This document shows, one piece after another, positions 54,408-62,518 of a stretch of 64,000 nt of DNA (positions are counted from its first letter, which is position 1; each line of letters starts with the position of its first letter). The translations under genes were made by a program, and so were the position numbers. The notes under the pieces are model-generated. The model did no database searches. It was not told where the DNA came from and saw only the letters and a program-made list of their open reading frames with translations. Source of the DNA: Achromobacter sp. UMC71 (GTDB lineage: Bacteria; Pseudomonadota; Gammaproteobacteria; Burkholderiales; Burkholderiaceae_B); the NCBI RefSeq assembly GCF_014170305.1, contig NZ_LZZT01000010.1, forward strand, positions 310,001-374,000, in the 5' to 3' direction.

Positions 54408-54462
54408 GGGAGATTGCCAGGCCCGGCGTCGCATCACTGAACCCCGCGCCTGGCACGATGCT

Positions 54463-55440
54463 TCACGCCAGCGGCAGCCCGCTGTGGGCACGGGTGAGGT
54501 CGTCGTGCAGGGTCTGCACCGCCGCCGCGTGCGGATGCACGTTCAGCTTGCTGCCCACCGTTTCCAGGTACTGGCAGGCGGCATGGCCCGCAGCCGCCTT
54601 CTCGTAGCGCGCTACCCAGGCGTTGCGCGCGGGTTGCTTGTCGAACGGCACCGGCCAGACGTTCGGACGCGGCAGGTGCTCGTCGATGTCCACCCGCCAG
54701 GGCTTGGCGCTGACGCGCGCCCGAAAGCAGTTCTGGTTGCGGCACATGCGCGCGTATATCTTGTCCGCGTCCAGCGTCTCGAATGCCTCGGTCACGGCGG
54801 CATCCGACGGCGTGTAGACATCGTGCATGGCCAGGACGCGCATACCCGCGGGCGTGCGGTACAGGCGCAGGTGCCAGTCGGGGTGCAGTTGGATGAGGCG
54901 GTCCACACGCTCGCGCACGCTAGCCAGCGGATCGCGCTTGTCCTCGGTAACACGTAGCCCCTCGGCGCGCGCGCGCCAGAAACCAAAGGCCGTCACCAGC
55001 ATGAACGTGGCGACGCACGCCATCGCCGAGCCCGTCCCGTAGCCCACGGCCAGGGCGCCGATGAACGCCGCGCCGATCACCGTCAGTCCGCGCGCGCTGC
55101 CGCGTGTTTCTTCAAAATCGACATCGACAAACATCACGTCGGGCGTATTCAGGCAACGCGCGCCGTAGCCGTTGCGGGTGATGATGCTGTCACCGTCGCG
55201 GTCGAGGATTTCCTCGCGGATCGGCATGCCTTCGGCGCCGTTGTATGCCAGCTTGCGCTCGCGGCGGTTCAGCGTTTCGCCGCTGACAATGCGGTCAAAG
55301 GCCGCGCGGGTGCGCGCGTCGGCATGCGCCTGCGCCGCCGCCTGGCTGTCGTCGGACCAGCCATAGCGGCGCACGGTGTACTGCTTGCCCGCCACGCGCT
55401 CCTGGATGCGGCCTTCGGCCCAGTACTGGGGAACGATCAC
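54463..55440 (-). CDS. Uncharacterised membrane protein, last of a three-gene cluster
   Basis: 325 aa from a GTG at 55440; no family recognised. Residues about 1-100 are soluble (starts MIVPQYWAEGRIQERVAGKQ; REEILDRDGDSIITRNGYGA). Two hydrophobic segments follow (about 123-165: GLTVIGAAFIGALAVGYGTG and MACVATFMLVTAFGFW). The C-terminal part is hydrophilic with KIYARMCRNQNCFRARV and ends in a helical segment. I chose GTG 55440 because the open frame upstream overlaps the bL12-like gene; it starts 4 bases after that gene ends. Cluster partners are the bL12-like protein and an exported SH3-like protein. Confidence 0.6.
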   Translation of the reverse strand: MIVPQYWAEGRIQERVAGKQYTVRRYGWSDDSQAAAQAHADARTRAAFDRIVSGETLNRRERKLAYNGAEGMPIREEILDRDGDSIITRNGYGARCLNTPDVMFVDVDFEETRGSARGLTVIGAAFIGALAVGYGTGSAMACVATFMLVTAFGFWRARAEGLRVTEDKRDPLASVRERVDRLIQLHPDWHLRLYRTPAGMRVLAMHDVYTPSDAAVTEAFETLDADKIYARMCRNQNCFRARVSAKPWRVDIDEHLPRPNVWPVPFDKQPARNAWVARYEKAAAGHAACQYLETVGSKLNVHPHAAAVQTLHDDLTRAHSGLPLA

Positions 55441-55444
55441 GGTT

Positions 55445-55945
55445 TCATGCCCCCTTGCCAAGAAATACCCACGCCAGCACCGCAAGCAGCAGGATGATGA
55501 AGAAAGGCAGCCATTTGAAGCCGCCGCTCGACACGCGGCCGGGTTCGAGCATGGGATTGGCCGACGCGTTGGACGGCTGATGCTCGATATCCGCCGCGGC
55601 GGGATTGAGCTGCGCATCCACCAGCCTTTTGGCTTCGGCCAGCCCCAGGCCCGTGGCGTCACGTGTGATCTTCACGGCCTCGACCTTCTTGCCGCGGGCA
55701 AGGGCGGCCAGCGCGGCCGGCGGCACCACGGCGGGCCGGCTGCCTTGCGCGTCGCCAGCCTCGGCCTGGCCGTAGGTCCAGCCGGCGTCCTGCGCCTGCG
55801 CGCCCGCTACGCTATTGGCGTAGCGCTCGACGGCTTCCTTGGACGACTTGAGGTCCATGCCGCTGCGGTCGCGCGTGATCTTGATGGCTTCGATGAAGTT
55901 GCCGCGCGCCAACGCAGCGATGGCTTCGGGGGGAAGCTGGGTCAT
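55445..55945 (-). CDS. Membrane-anchored protein with two bL12-C-terminal-like segments
   Basis: 166 aa. Two repeats align: IAALARGNFIEAIKITRDRS (about 8-27) followed by GMDLKSSKEAVERY, and LAALARGKKVEAVKITRDAT (about 79-98) followed by GLGLAEAKRLVDAQL. Both carry the helix-loop-helix pattern IKxxRxxTGLGLxEAKxxV of the ribosomal L7/L12 C-terminal domain. A linker and one C-terminal hydrophobic helix (WLPFFIILLLAVLAWVFLG) anchor it, with the repeats probably cytoplasmic. Function unknown; similar single-repeat proteins exist in many bacteria. Second gene of the three-gene cluster. Confidence 0.8.
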   Translation of the reverse strand: MTQLPPEAIAALARGNFIEAIKITRDRSGMDLKSSKEAVERYANSVAGAQAQDAGWTYGQAEAGDAQGSRPAVVPPAALAALARGKKVEAVKITRDATGLGLAEAKRLVDAQLNPAAADIEHQPSNASANPMLEPGRVSSGGFKWLPFFIILLLAVLAWVFLGKGA

Positions 55946-55964
55946 GAAGTCTCCTGGGGTGCCG

Positions 55965-56621
55965 TCATTTGTCGACCGACGGCATATCGCAGGTCGTCTC
56001 GGAAGACGAGCAGATGCCGCGGAACCACGCTCGTCCCTGTGTGCGGTCCTTGGGCGCGAGCGGCTCGAACTTGTCGCTGTTGCGCATTTCGTAATCCAGC
56101 AGCAGCCAGTCGCCATCGCAGGCCACGATGCCTCGCAAGGCGGCTCTTTCGGTCAGCCAGTCGCTGCCCAGGTCCAGTATCCGCTCGCTGCCGGCATCCG
56201 GCCGGGCGTAGCCCCGCGCCGACTGAATACCGATCCGTGCATCCGAAGCTTCGACCCAGCCCGCGCCTTGATACACGGGCCGCGGCCGGGGCTGGTCGTT
56301 GCCCGTCTTGTCGTCGCTGGCGTTCTTGATCTTGAGCCACCCATCGCGCGCCTCGGTCACGTCGAAGGTGACGCTGTAGTAGTCGATGGTGGGATCAGGG
56401 GCGTCGCCGCGGGTGGTCGGCAGGGTGCCTAGCACTTTGGATTCCGCAGAGGCCGCGGCGCGCACTTGAATCACGGGTTTTTGATCGTTGGTCCAAGCCG
56501 AGAAGTTGCAGGTCGTGGGGTCGGGCGGGGTCCAGGGCGCAGTCTTGGGGGCGGACTGCGCGCCTAGAGCGGGGCAAAGGGTGAGGGCGGCAAGTGCCAG
56601 GGCAATCTGTCGAATAGTCAT
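55965..56621 (-). CDS. Exported uncharacterised protein, possibly SH3-like
   Basis: 218 aa. Signal peptide MTIRQIALALAALTLCPALG then AQS. The segment VIQVRAAASAESKVLGTLPT, followed later by DGWLKIKNA, resembles a bacterial SH3 fold. A few Cys residues near the C-terminus (GICSSSETTCDMPS) may pair. Start at ATG 56621 gives the leader directly; an ATG at 56633 adds four residues. Neither has a clear ribosome site. First gene of the cluster with the bL12-like and membrane genes. Confidence 0.6.
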   Translation of the reverse strand: MTIRQIALALAALTLCPALGAQSAPKTAPWTPPDPTTCNFSAWTNDQKPVIQVRAAASAESKVLGTLPTTRGDAPDPTIDYYSVTFDVTEARDGWLKIKNASDDKTGNDQPRPRPVYQGAGWVEASDARIGIQSARGYARPDAGSERILDLGSDWLTERAALRGIVACDGDWLLLDYEMRNSDKFEPLAPKDRTQGRAWFRGICSSSETTCDMPSVDK

Positions 56622-57001
56622 GGGGGTGAGCATATCGTCGATCGGGGCCGGAGAATAATGGTGCCAGATTACAGCTTTCGGCACCGAAGTTGTAGTTTGA
56701 TTATGTTTTTTCTGCCGCAGGCATGAGCGCGAGTCACGGTGGCGCGAATATCCGGCGCAAGCCTGTCTTCGGCTGCGGGTATATGGCTCGCCCCTGTGCA
56801 AGCGCGGCCTTTGGGCCACGCAAGGCCCAACTTCGCCGCAACCGCACTGTCAAGAATTGTCAAAGAAAATACAGCAATCATTTCAGGCGATATGCTGTTG
56901 CTGACTCGCAGTCGCCGTGTTCTCGCCAGAAACCAGAGCGCCACGAGTATTGAATAGCGTAGCTTCTTTACCCTATTGACTATCAGCGCGGAGGTGAGGT
57001 T
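56622..57001. other. Divergent intergenic gap upstream of the diguanylate cyclase
   Basis: About 380 bases, with no convincing ORF in any frame. Composition is less GC-rich than neighbours. TTGACT appears at about 56975 but I find no matching -10. Nothing else supported. Confidence 0.35.
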
Positions 57002-58585
57002 TTGCACGAGCAAAGCAGGCATGGACCGCAGATTCGGCGATTCGCGCGTCGAGCAATGCTGGGATTGGCCATCGCCTGGTTGCTGCTGGTGGCCGGCCTG
57101 GGCGGGTGGATATCGCAAAGAATGGTGACTGCGCAGCTGGAGAGGTTGGCGGCCAACCTGGAATACGAGGCCAAAACCACCGCACGCATCATGGGCCGTC
57201 TGTTTACCGAGATGGTCAGCGTGGCCAATATGGTGGCGCGCCAGGCCTTGGTTATCGAGCTTGCCCGCCGGTATCGTGTCGATCCGCCCGGCACTGCCGA
57301 ATTGACGCGTCAGGAGCGCGCCGCACAATTTACCCGCGACCCGTTGGTGCGCAAAGTCGGTGAATTCATGAACGCGCTGGCGGGTGATCTGCACTACGCC
57401 CGCATTTATATGAATAACCTGTCGGACGACACCGTCACGGCCAGCAACTGGGCGGAGCCCGGCAGTATCGTGGGCATGATCTATTCCGGCCGGCCTTACC
57501 TCATCGACGCTTTGCGTACCGGCAACGGTTATTCATTTGGTATCGCCCGCTTGAATAAAACGCCATCTTATTTCGTGGCCAGTCGTATCGAGGACGCAAA
57601 CGACACCCCCTTGGGCTCGGTTACGGTGAAGTTTGACGCGCCGGAGGTTGCGATGTATCTGACCGGGCGCCATATTGCGCTGATCGTCAATCGCCAGGGG
57701 CGCGTGATCACGGCGTCGGACGAGCGATTCATGCTGCGCAACGTCGCCACGCTTTTGCCGCCGGGCACGGTACTGCCGTCCGACGGAGAGGAAGCGTTGG
57801 GCGAGCCCATGGAGGTGCGCGCGGCAGGCAGCGCAGAATTCGCCGACCAGTGGTTGATTGACGGCAGCCCCTATCTGCTGCGCCGCCAGCCCTTGGCGGG
57901 CACGCAATACCAGCTGCTCACCCTGGCGACCTTGGAGCGCCTGGCGCCCACGCGCAGGCAGCACTTGTTGTTGGCGGGGTTGGTCGCGACGGTCGGTCTG
58001 GTCCTGATTCTGCTATGTGGCCACGCGGTCATGCAGATGGTGATGCGGCGGCAAGACGACCGGCATGCCGCCAACTATGACGCCCTGACCAGCCTGCCGA
58101 ATCGACGAGCGGTCTTGACCGAATTGGATCGCATGTTCGCGCTGGCCAGACGGACGCGCCAATGGGTGGTGGTGGCGTTCATTGATCTGGATGGGTTCAA
58201 GCCGATCAACGATACTTTCGGGCATGAGGTGGGCGACCAATTCCTGGTCGAAGTGGGCCGGCGGATGTCGGCGGGTCTGCGCGTGGGCGAGATGCTGGGC
58301 CGTTGGGGCGGCGACGAGTTCGTCGTGATTGGCATGGCCGCGCCGCCCCGGCTGGATGCTCCGCAAGGGGTCGTCGACGCGATGCGCGGCCGGCTGGCGC
58401 CGCTATTGACAGGCCCGTATGCGTTTGCGGAATGTGGCTTTCATTATCCCGGCGCAAGCCTGGGCATTGTCAGCGTCGACCCGTCCGTCTGCTCGCTGCA
58501 GGCCGCGCTCAAGGAAGCCGACCGGCTGATGTATGCCGACAAGCAGGCGCGGCGGGCGGGGGAAATGCGCTTCGCCAACCCGTGA
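57002..58585 (+). CDS. Cache-type membrane diguanylate cyclase (GGDEF)
   Basis: 527 aa from a TTG start preceded by GGAGG at 56990-56994. N-terminal helix (about 18-38), a large periplasmic dCache-like sensor (about 40-310), second hydrophobic helix LLLAGLVATVGLVLILLCGH (about 320-340), then a GGDEF domain. Catalytic motif RWGGDEFVVIG is intact, with the substrate helix NYDALTSLPNRRAVLTELDR, so it should make c-di-GMP. The inhibitory I-site RxxD is RVGE, i.e. Asp to Glu. No EAL domain. The ligand of the sensor is unknown. Confidence 0.88.
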   Translation: MHEQSRHGPQIRRFARRAMLGLAIAWLLLVAGLGGWISQRMVTAQLERLAANLEYEAKTTARIMGRLFTEMVSVANMVARQALVIELARRYRVDPPGTAELTRQERAAQFTRDPLVRKVGEFMNALAGDLHYARIYMNNLSDDTVTASNWAEPGSIVGMIYSGRPYLIDALRTGNGYSFGIARLNKTPSYFVASRIEDANDTPLGSVTVKFDAPEVAMYLTGRHIALIVNRQGRVITASDERFMLRNVATLLPPGTVLPSDGEEALGEPMEVRAAGSAEFADQWLIDGSPYLLRRQPLAGTQYQLLTLATLERLAPTRRQHLLLAGLVATVGLVLILLCGHAVMQMVMRRQDDRHAANYDALTSLPNRRAVLTELDRMFALARRTRQWVVVAFIDLDGFKPINDTFGHEVGDQFLVEVGRRMSAGLRVGEMLGRWGGDEFVVIGMAAPPRLDAPQGVVDAMRGRLAPLLTGPYAFAECGFHYPGASLGIVSVDPSVCSLQAALKEADRLMYADKQARRAGEMRFANP

Positions 58586-58667
58586 CGAGCTTCGAGCTTG
58601 GGGCATTGTGGTGGCCGACACCGAACAACGTAAAATGTCGAACTTCCTGCCTCTACGTGCTTGCCTT

Positions 58668-58958
58668 ATGAATCTTGAACGACTGCGTCGCGAGTTTCCC
58701 GACTACGACATAACAACCCTGCCGACCCTGCCCGAAGGTTACTCCGACACGTCGAGTTACATCGACGCAGCCCCTTCGTTCGAAAACGCGGAGCGCGGCT
58801 TGAAAGTGTATGTCGACTACGCCGACTATGCCGACCGCGAATCCGGCCGGAGCCAGCGTTTCTGTGTTTCGCGCTACGACGAGGAAGAAGGCGACTACGA
58901 GGACGTCGCCCTGTCGACGAACGACTGGGACGAAGTCGTGCGCTTCCTGACCGCCTGA
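58668..58958 (+). CDS. Small acidic hypothetical protein
   Basis: 96 aa, family not recognised. Strongly acidic, with Asp/Glu/Tyr-rich segments (VYVDYADYADRESGRSQRFC, VSRYDEEEGDYEDVALSTND). No signal or membrane segment. Alternative start ATG 58635 adds 11 residues; neither has a good ribosome site. Not obviously linked to the cyclase 83 bases upstream. Confidence in it being a gene rests on its typical codon pattern and compact length. Confidence 0.55.
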   Translation: MNLERLRREFPDYDITTLPTLPEGYSDTSSYIDAAPSFENAERGLKVYVDYADYADRESGRSQRFCVSRYDEEEGDYEDVALSTNDWDEVVRFLTA

Positions 58959-59071
58959 ACGGCCTCGCCGGGGGCGGTCGGTTTGCGCGACCGTTCCTGG
59001 CCGGGTGCGGGCTTCACAGGTCGTCCGCTTCCAGTCCCAAGCTCGCTATTTCCCGTCTGGTGCTGGCCGTC

Positions 59072-59111
59072 GCAGGCGTCGCATTCGCGACGCCTGCACA
59101 CCGTTTGGTGT
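59072..59111. terminator. Strong hairpins after the autotransporter gene
   Basis: GCAGGCGTCGC (59072-59082), ATTC, GCGACGCCTGC (59087-59097): perfect 11-bp stem. Adjacent ACACC, GTTT, GGTGT (59098-59111) forms a smaller one. No U-tract, but it is just downstream of the minus-strand stop and between convergent genes. Confidence 0.6.
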
Positions 59112-59115
59112 CAGC

Positions 59116-61926
59116 CTAGAACCGCACCGCCAACTTCAACACGCCGGACTGCTGCCGATTCCCGCCGCCAAACTGCGCGTCGTAAGCGACCCCCGCCGTC
59201 GTATTCCGCGCAATCGCGACCTCGGCGCCCAGCCCGACCACGGCCGCATTCTGCGCGATCGGCACCCCCGTCACCGAGAACGTGCTGCCGCCCTCGAAAG
59301 CCAGCTCCTGGCGGGGCTTCACATCGCCCATGGCATGGCGCCAGCCCAGCGACGCGGTCACGCGGCCCGGGGCGCCCTTGGACTCAAACTCCCACGACCC
59401 GCGCATGCCCAGCGTGGTGCTGGTCACATCGTCGGTATTGCCCGACCCGCGCAGCGCCGCGGATCCGCCCGATTCCTGGAAGCCGCGCGTGCGCAGCTGG
59501 TTCCACGCCAGGCCGGCGTAAGGTTCGATCGTGTAGGCGTCGCCCAGCGGCAGCTTGTAGCCCAGCTCCGTGAACAGCTGCGTTGACGACGCGCTGTAGG
59601 AAGACTTGAGCTGCTGGTTCAGGCTGCCGGCCGTGACATTGCGCTTCGTGTCGATGTCATGCCAGGTATAGGCCGCGCCTGCCATGAAGCGGATGGCGCC
59701 GGGACCCGCGGCGAAATTGCGGCCGCCGAATACCGTTGCCGTGTAGCTGTCGGCATCGGTGCGCGACGAGGTGTCCGCAATCGAGCTGTGGCTGCCGATG
59801 TAGCCGACCGCGCCGCCCAGGCGCCAGCCGTTGCCCACGGCGGCATCGCTGCCGACGAACAGGCCTCCGGCCGATTGACTGACGCGCGCTGCGTTGCCGT
59901 CGCCGCCAAAGGAACCCCAGTTGCCGAAGGCCTGTGCCCAGACCGGATGAGCGCCGCTTTGCGGTAGGGCGTCGGGCGACGGCGTGCCCAGTTGCGCGGT
60001 CGCTTGTCCGGCGCGTACCGGCGCGTCGAGGTTGCTGCGCAGATGGTCCAGCGGCAGCGAGCGCACGGTATCGCTCTGGCTCTGCAAGACGCTGGCGTTG
60101 CTGGCGTAGGCTTCGCCGGCCAGCAGCGTCAGCGCCGATTTCGCTTCGGTCGGCGTCATGGTGAGCACCGCGGTCGTCACCTGGCTGGCGCCGGTGTTCT
60201 TGGGCGACGAGATGCCGCTGCCGATCACCGAGGATCCATTGCCGCTCGACGACGAGCCGTTGCCCGATGAGGACGAGCCGTTGCCCGACGACGAAGAGCC
60301 GTTGCCCGCCACCGGCGGATCTTCCTTGTCCAGGGCATCGCCCACGCTGCCCGCGTTGCCCGAGCCGCCGATGCTGCCAATCGGCACGTCGTTGCGCGTG
60401 AGCGTCATGAAGGCGTTCTTGGCGTCGTAGCTGAGAGAGGGGGTCAGGAACGCATAAGCGCTGGAGGTGCCGGTGAAGCGGCCCTGGATGCCGCCGTCGG
60501 CGGTCAGGATGTTGTAGGTGGTGCGCGGCGCGTAATTACCGGCCGGGCCGACGTGGGCGACGGTGCCGTCCAGGTAGGCCACGCCGGTGACGTGGATGCG
60601 GTCGCTGGCGCTGCTGGCCGGATCGGCGTGGACGCGGTAGAGGGTGTCCTGGCCGAAGGTCAGGTTGCCGTTGACGGTGAGGGTGCCGATGGGCGAGCCA
60701 TCGTTGCCCGGCGAGATGACGGCGGTGGGGTAGAGGGTGGTGGTGCCGACCTGACCGACGCCGGCCAGCACGACTTCGCGGCCGATGTCCATGGGGCCAT
60801 TGAGTTTGCCATTGATTTCGAGGGCGCCGTCGGCGATCAGGATGGGGCCAGTCAGGCCGCTGCTGTCGGCGTTCAGGATCAGCGAGCCGGGGCCGGTCTT
60901 GACGAAGCCCTGCGTGCCTTGCAGCGGATTGTTGATCGTGTCGACGAATTGACCCGAGGCATAGGTGCCGTCGCCGACGACGAGGGCGGGCGGGTTGCCG
61001 CCGTTTCCGACCAGCGTGATGGGCGCGCCTTGCACGGTGTAGCGGTCGGTGGCGAACTGGATGCCCGACACGCGCACCGGACCGGCGCTGCCATCAACGG
61101 TGACGGTGCCGGCCGCGCCGGTGAAGATGGCGTAGCCGCCGTCGGGCAGGGCGCCGGTGGCATTGGTAGGGCTATTCCAGTTGCCGCCGGTTGCGGTCCA
61201 GGTGCCGTTGCCGCCACCGGCGCGGGTGGCCGATGCCGCGCCGTTGCCGTTCCACAAGTTGGTGGTGCTGGGGCCCAGGATGAGGTTGATCTGCTTGTCG
61301 CCGGTCAGCGACTGGAGGGTGGCGCCGGGCAGCGAGTCGCCGGTGACGGTGCCCAGCGTCAGGCCGTTGCCGCTCAGGGTGCCGCCGTACGACATGATGC
61401 GGTAGTAGCCGCCGTTGACGCCCAGGGTGTTGACCGAGACGTTCAGGGTCGTGTTGTTCAGGGCGACGTTGCCGCCGACGGTGATGTTGTCGCCCGTGCC
61501 GGGTTGGGTAATGGGCAGGCCGGCGTAGCCCGTCTCGAAGTCGAACACGGCGTTGTTCATCGACAGGTCGCCCTTGACGACGAGGTTGCCGTTGGAGACG
61601 CCGGTCGGGGTGCCAAGGGGATAGCCGGGCGCAACGCGCGCGTTGCCCGTGACGTTGAGATTGCCGTTGATGGCGCCGAAGCCCGAAACGGTGCCATTCG
61701 ATGCCGCGTTGACGTTGCCGTTGAGGGTGACGCCGGCGCCGCCGCCATTGCCGCCGATGACCAGCGTGCCGCCGTTGACGTCAACCCCGCCGGGGTAGTT
61801 GACCGAGCCGTCGAATACCTGGGTATTGCCGGGAGCAACGGTCAGGTCGGCGGCCAGGGCGCCGCTGAGATAGGTGGTGCTGAGGGCGAGCGTCGCGGTC
61901 AGCCACTTGTTCGTGCTTTTTATCAA
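59116..61926 (-). CDS. Type Va autotransporter (AT) outer-membrane protein
   Basis: 936 aa. Signal peptide MIKSTNKWLTATLALSTTYL, ending GALAA. Passenger of about 500 residues with beta-helix-type autotransporter repeats (FVKTGPGSLILNADSSGLTG, PILIADGALEINGKL). A linker at about 541-566 is nearly pure Gly/Asn/Ser, in 21-bp tandem units. The C-terminal about 270 residues are the transporter barrel, starting near HPVWAQAFGNWGSFGGDGNA and ending with the final Phe of LKLAVRF. Likely presents the passenger on the surface; no protease motif seen, so adhesion is more probable. The upstream region is unusually AT-rich. Confidence 0.93.
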   Translation of the reverse strand: MIKSTNKWLTATLALSTTYLSGALAADLTVAPGNTQVFDGSVNYPGGVDVNGGTLVIGGNGGGAGVTLNGNVNAASNGTVSGFGAINGNLNVTGNARVAPGYPLGTPTGVSNGNLVVKGDLSMNNAVFDFETGYAGLPITQPGTGDNITVGGNVALNNTTLNVSVNTLGVNGGYYRIMSYGGTLSGNGLTLGTVTGDSLPGATLQSLTGDKQINLILGPSTTNLWNGNGAASATRAGGGNGTWTATGGNWNSPTNATGALPDGGYAIFTGAAGTVTVDGSAGPVRVSGIQFATDRYTVQGAPITLVGNGGNPPALVVGDGTYASGQFVDTINNPLQGTQGFVKTGPGSLILNADSSGLTGPILIADGALEINGKLNGPMDIGREVVLAGVGQVGTTTLYPTAVISPGNDGSPIGTLTVNGNLTFGQDTLYRVHADPASSASDRIHVTGVAYLDGTVAHVGPAGNYAPRTTYNILTADGGIQGRFTGTSSAYAFLTPSLSYDAKNAFMTLTRNDVPIGSIGGSGNAGSVGDALDKEDPPVAGNGSSSSGNGSSSSGNGSSSSGNGSSVIGSGISSPKNTGASQVTTAVLTMTPTEAKSALTLLAGEAYASNASVLQSQSDTVRSLPLDHLRSNLDAPVRAGQATAQLGTPSPDALPQSGAHPVWAQAFGNWGSFGGDGNAARVSQSAGGLFVGSDAAVGNGWRLGGAVGYIGSHSSIADTSSRTDADSYTATVFGGRNFAAGPGAIRFMAGAAYTWHDIDTKRNVTAGSLNQQLKSSYSASSTQLFTELGYKLPLGDAYTIEPYAGLAWNQLRTRGFQESGGSAALRGSGNTDDVTSTTLGMRGSWEFESKGAPGRVTASLGWRHAMGDVKPRQELAFEGGSTFSVTGVPIAQNAAVVGLGAEVAIARNTTAGVAYDAQFGGGNRQQSGVLKLAVRF
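60229..60306 (-). repeat. 21-bp tandem repeats encoding GNGSSSS in the autotransporter linker
   Basis: Three full 21-bp units (60306-60286, 60285-60265, 60264-60244) plus a partial fourth. Each encodes Gly-Asn-Gly-Ser-Ser-Ser-Ser with small codon differences. The unit length is a multiple of three, so copy changes would lengthen the linker without shifting the frame. Confidence 0.85.
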
Positions 61927-62518
61927 AACTGGGGTCCTTTATATTTCGATTAATAATCTGGCGCCCAAGCCTTGTTTGTTGATGCAGACGGGCTGCTGCA
62001 TATAGAAACATTTGGCTGGACGAGATGGGTGATCGAAAAAAAGGACGCAATTTATACCAGTTTTTTTGCAGAACGAAGAATTAACCGGGAGATACCATCT
62101 TGATTATCTATATATTTGAGATGGATACCAACCGTCAGGTTTTTGGAATGACGACTGGATACCATCCTTATTATCTAAATGGCGCTTATTGATACATTCG
62201 ATAGCGTTTGCCGTGATGTGGATGGCGTTGGGCGGGTTTGGCGGAATTTCTATTTTTTTTATTATTGATAAATCTTCGCTGTTGTCTATATAAAGCCAAG
62301 TAATTCAACGATCTGGCTGCTGTTGGACAGATCGATGCCGACGCAGTGGCAGCATTTATCCGAAGGGTGCGATATACGGCTGTGCAATGTGGACGTCGGT
62401 GTCAACTAAAGCTCGCCGTGGGGATGAAACTTGTCGATTCAGATAATCGGATAGTCGACGCGGATACCAGTATGGTCAATCCATTTGCTCCCATCCGCAT
62501 CGACCGCCTGACGCCTGA
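61927..62518. other. AT-rich region upstream of the autotransporter with imperfect direct repeats
   Basis: About 590 bases, far more AT-rich than the surroundings, with no supported gene. GATACCATCTTGATTATCTA (62091-62110) recurs as GATACCATCCTTATTATCTA (62158-62177), 67 bases apart. The core GATACCA also occurs at 62124-62130 and 62463-62469. Likely contains the autotransporter promoter and regulator sites. I see no tRNA or mobile-element end. Confidence 0.5.

Noticed and set aside
54408-54462. Possible terminator: TGCCAGGC and GCCTGGCA arms
   Set aside because: The loop is 25 bases and there is no U-tract; too weak to list.
59116-61953. Plus-strand 466-codon frame opposite the autotransporter passenger
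   Set aside because: Repetitive Gly/Ala/Val/Asp content reflects beta-repeat codons on the other strand.
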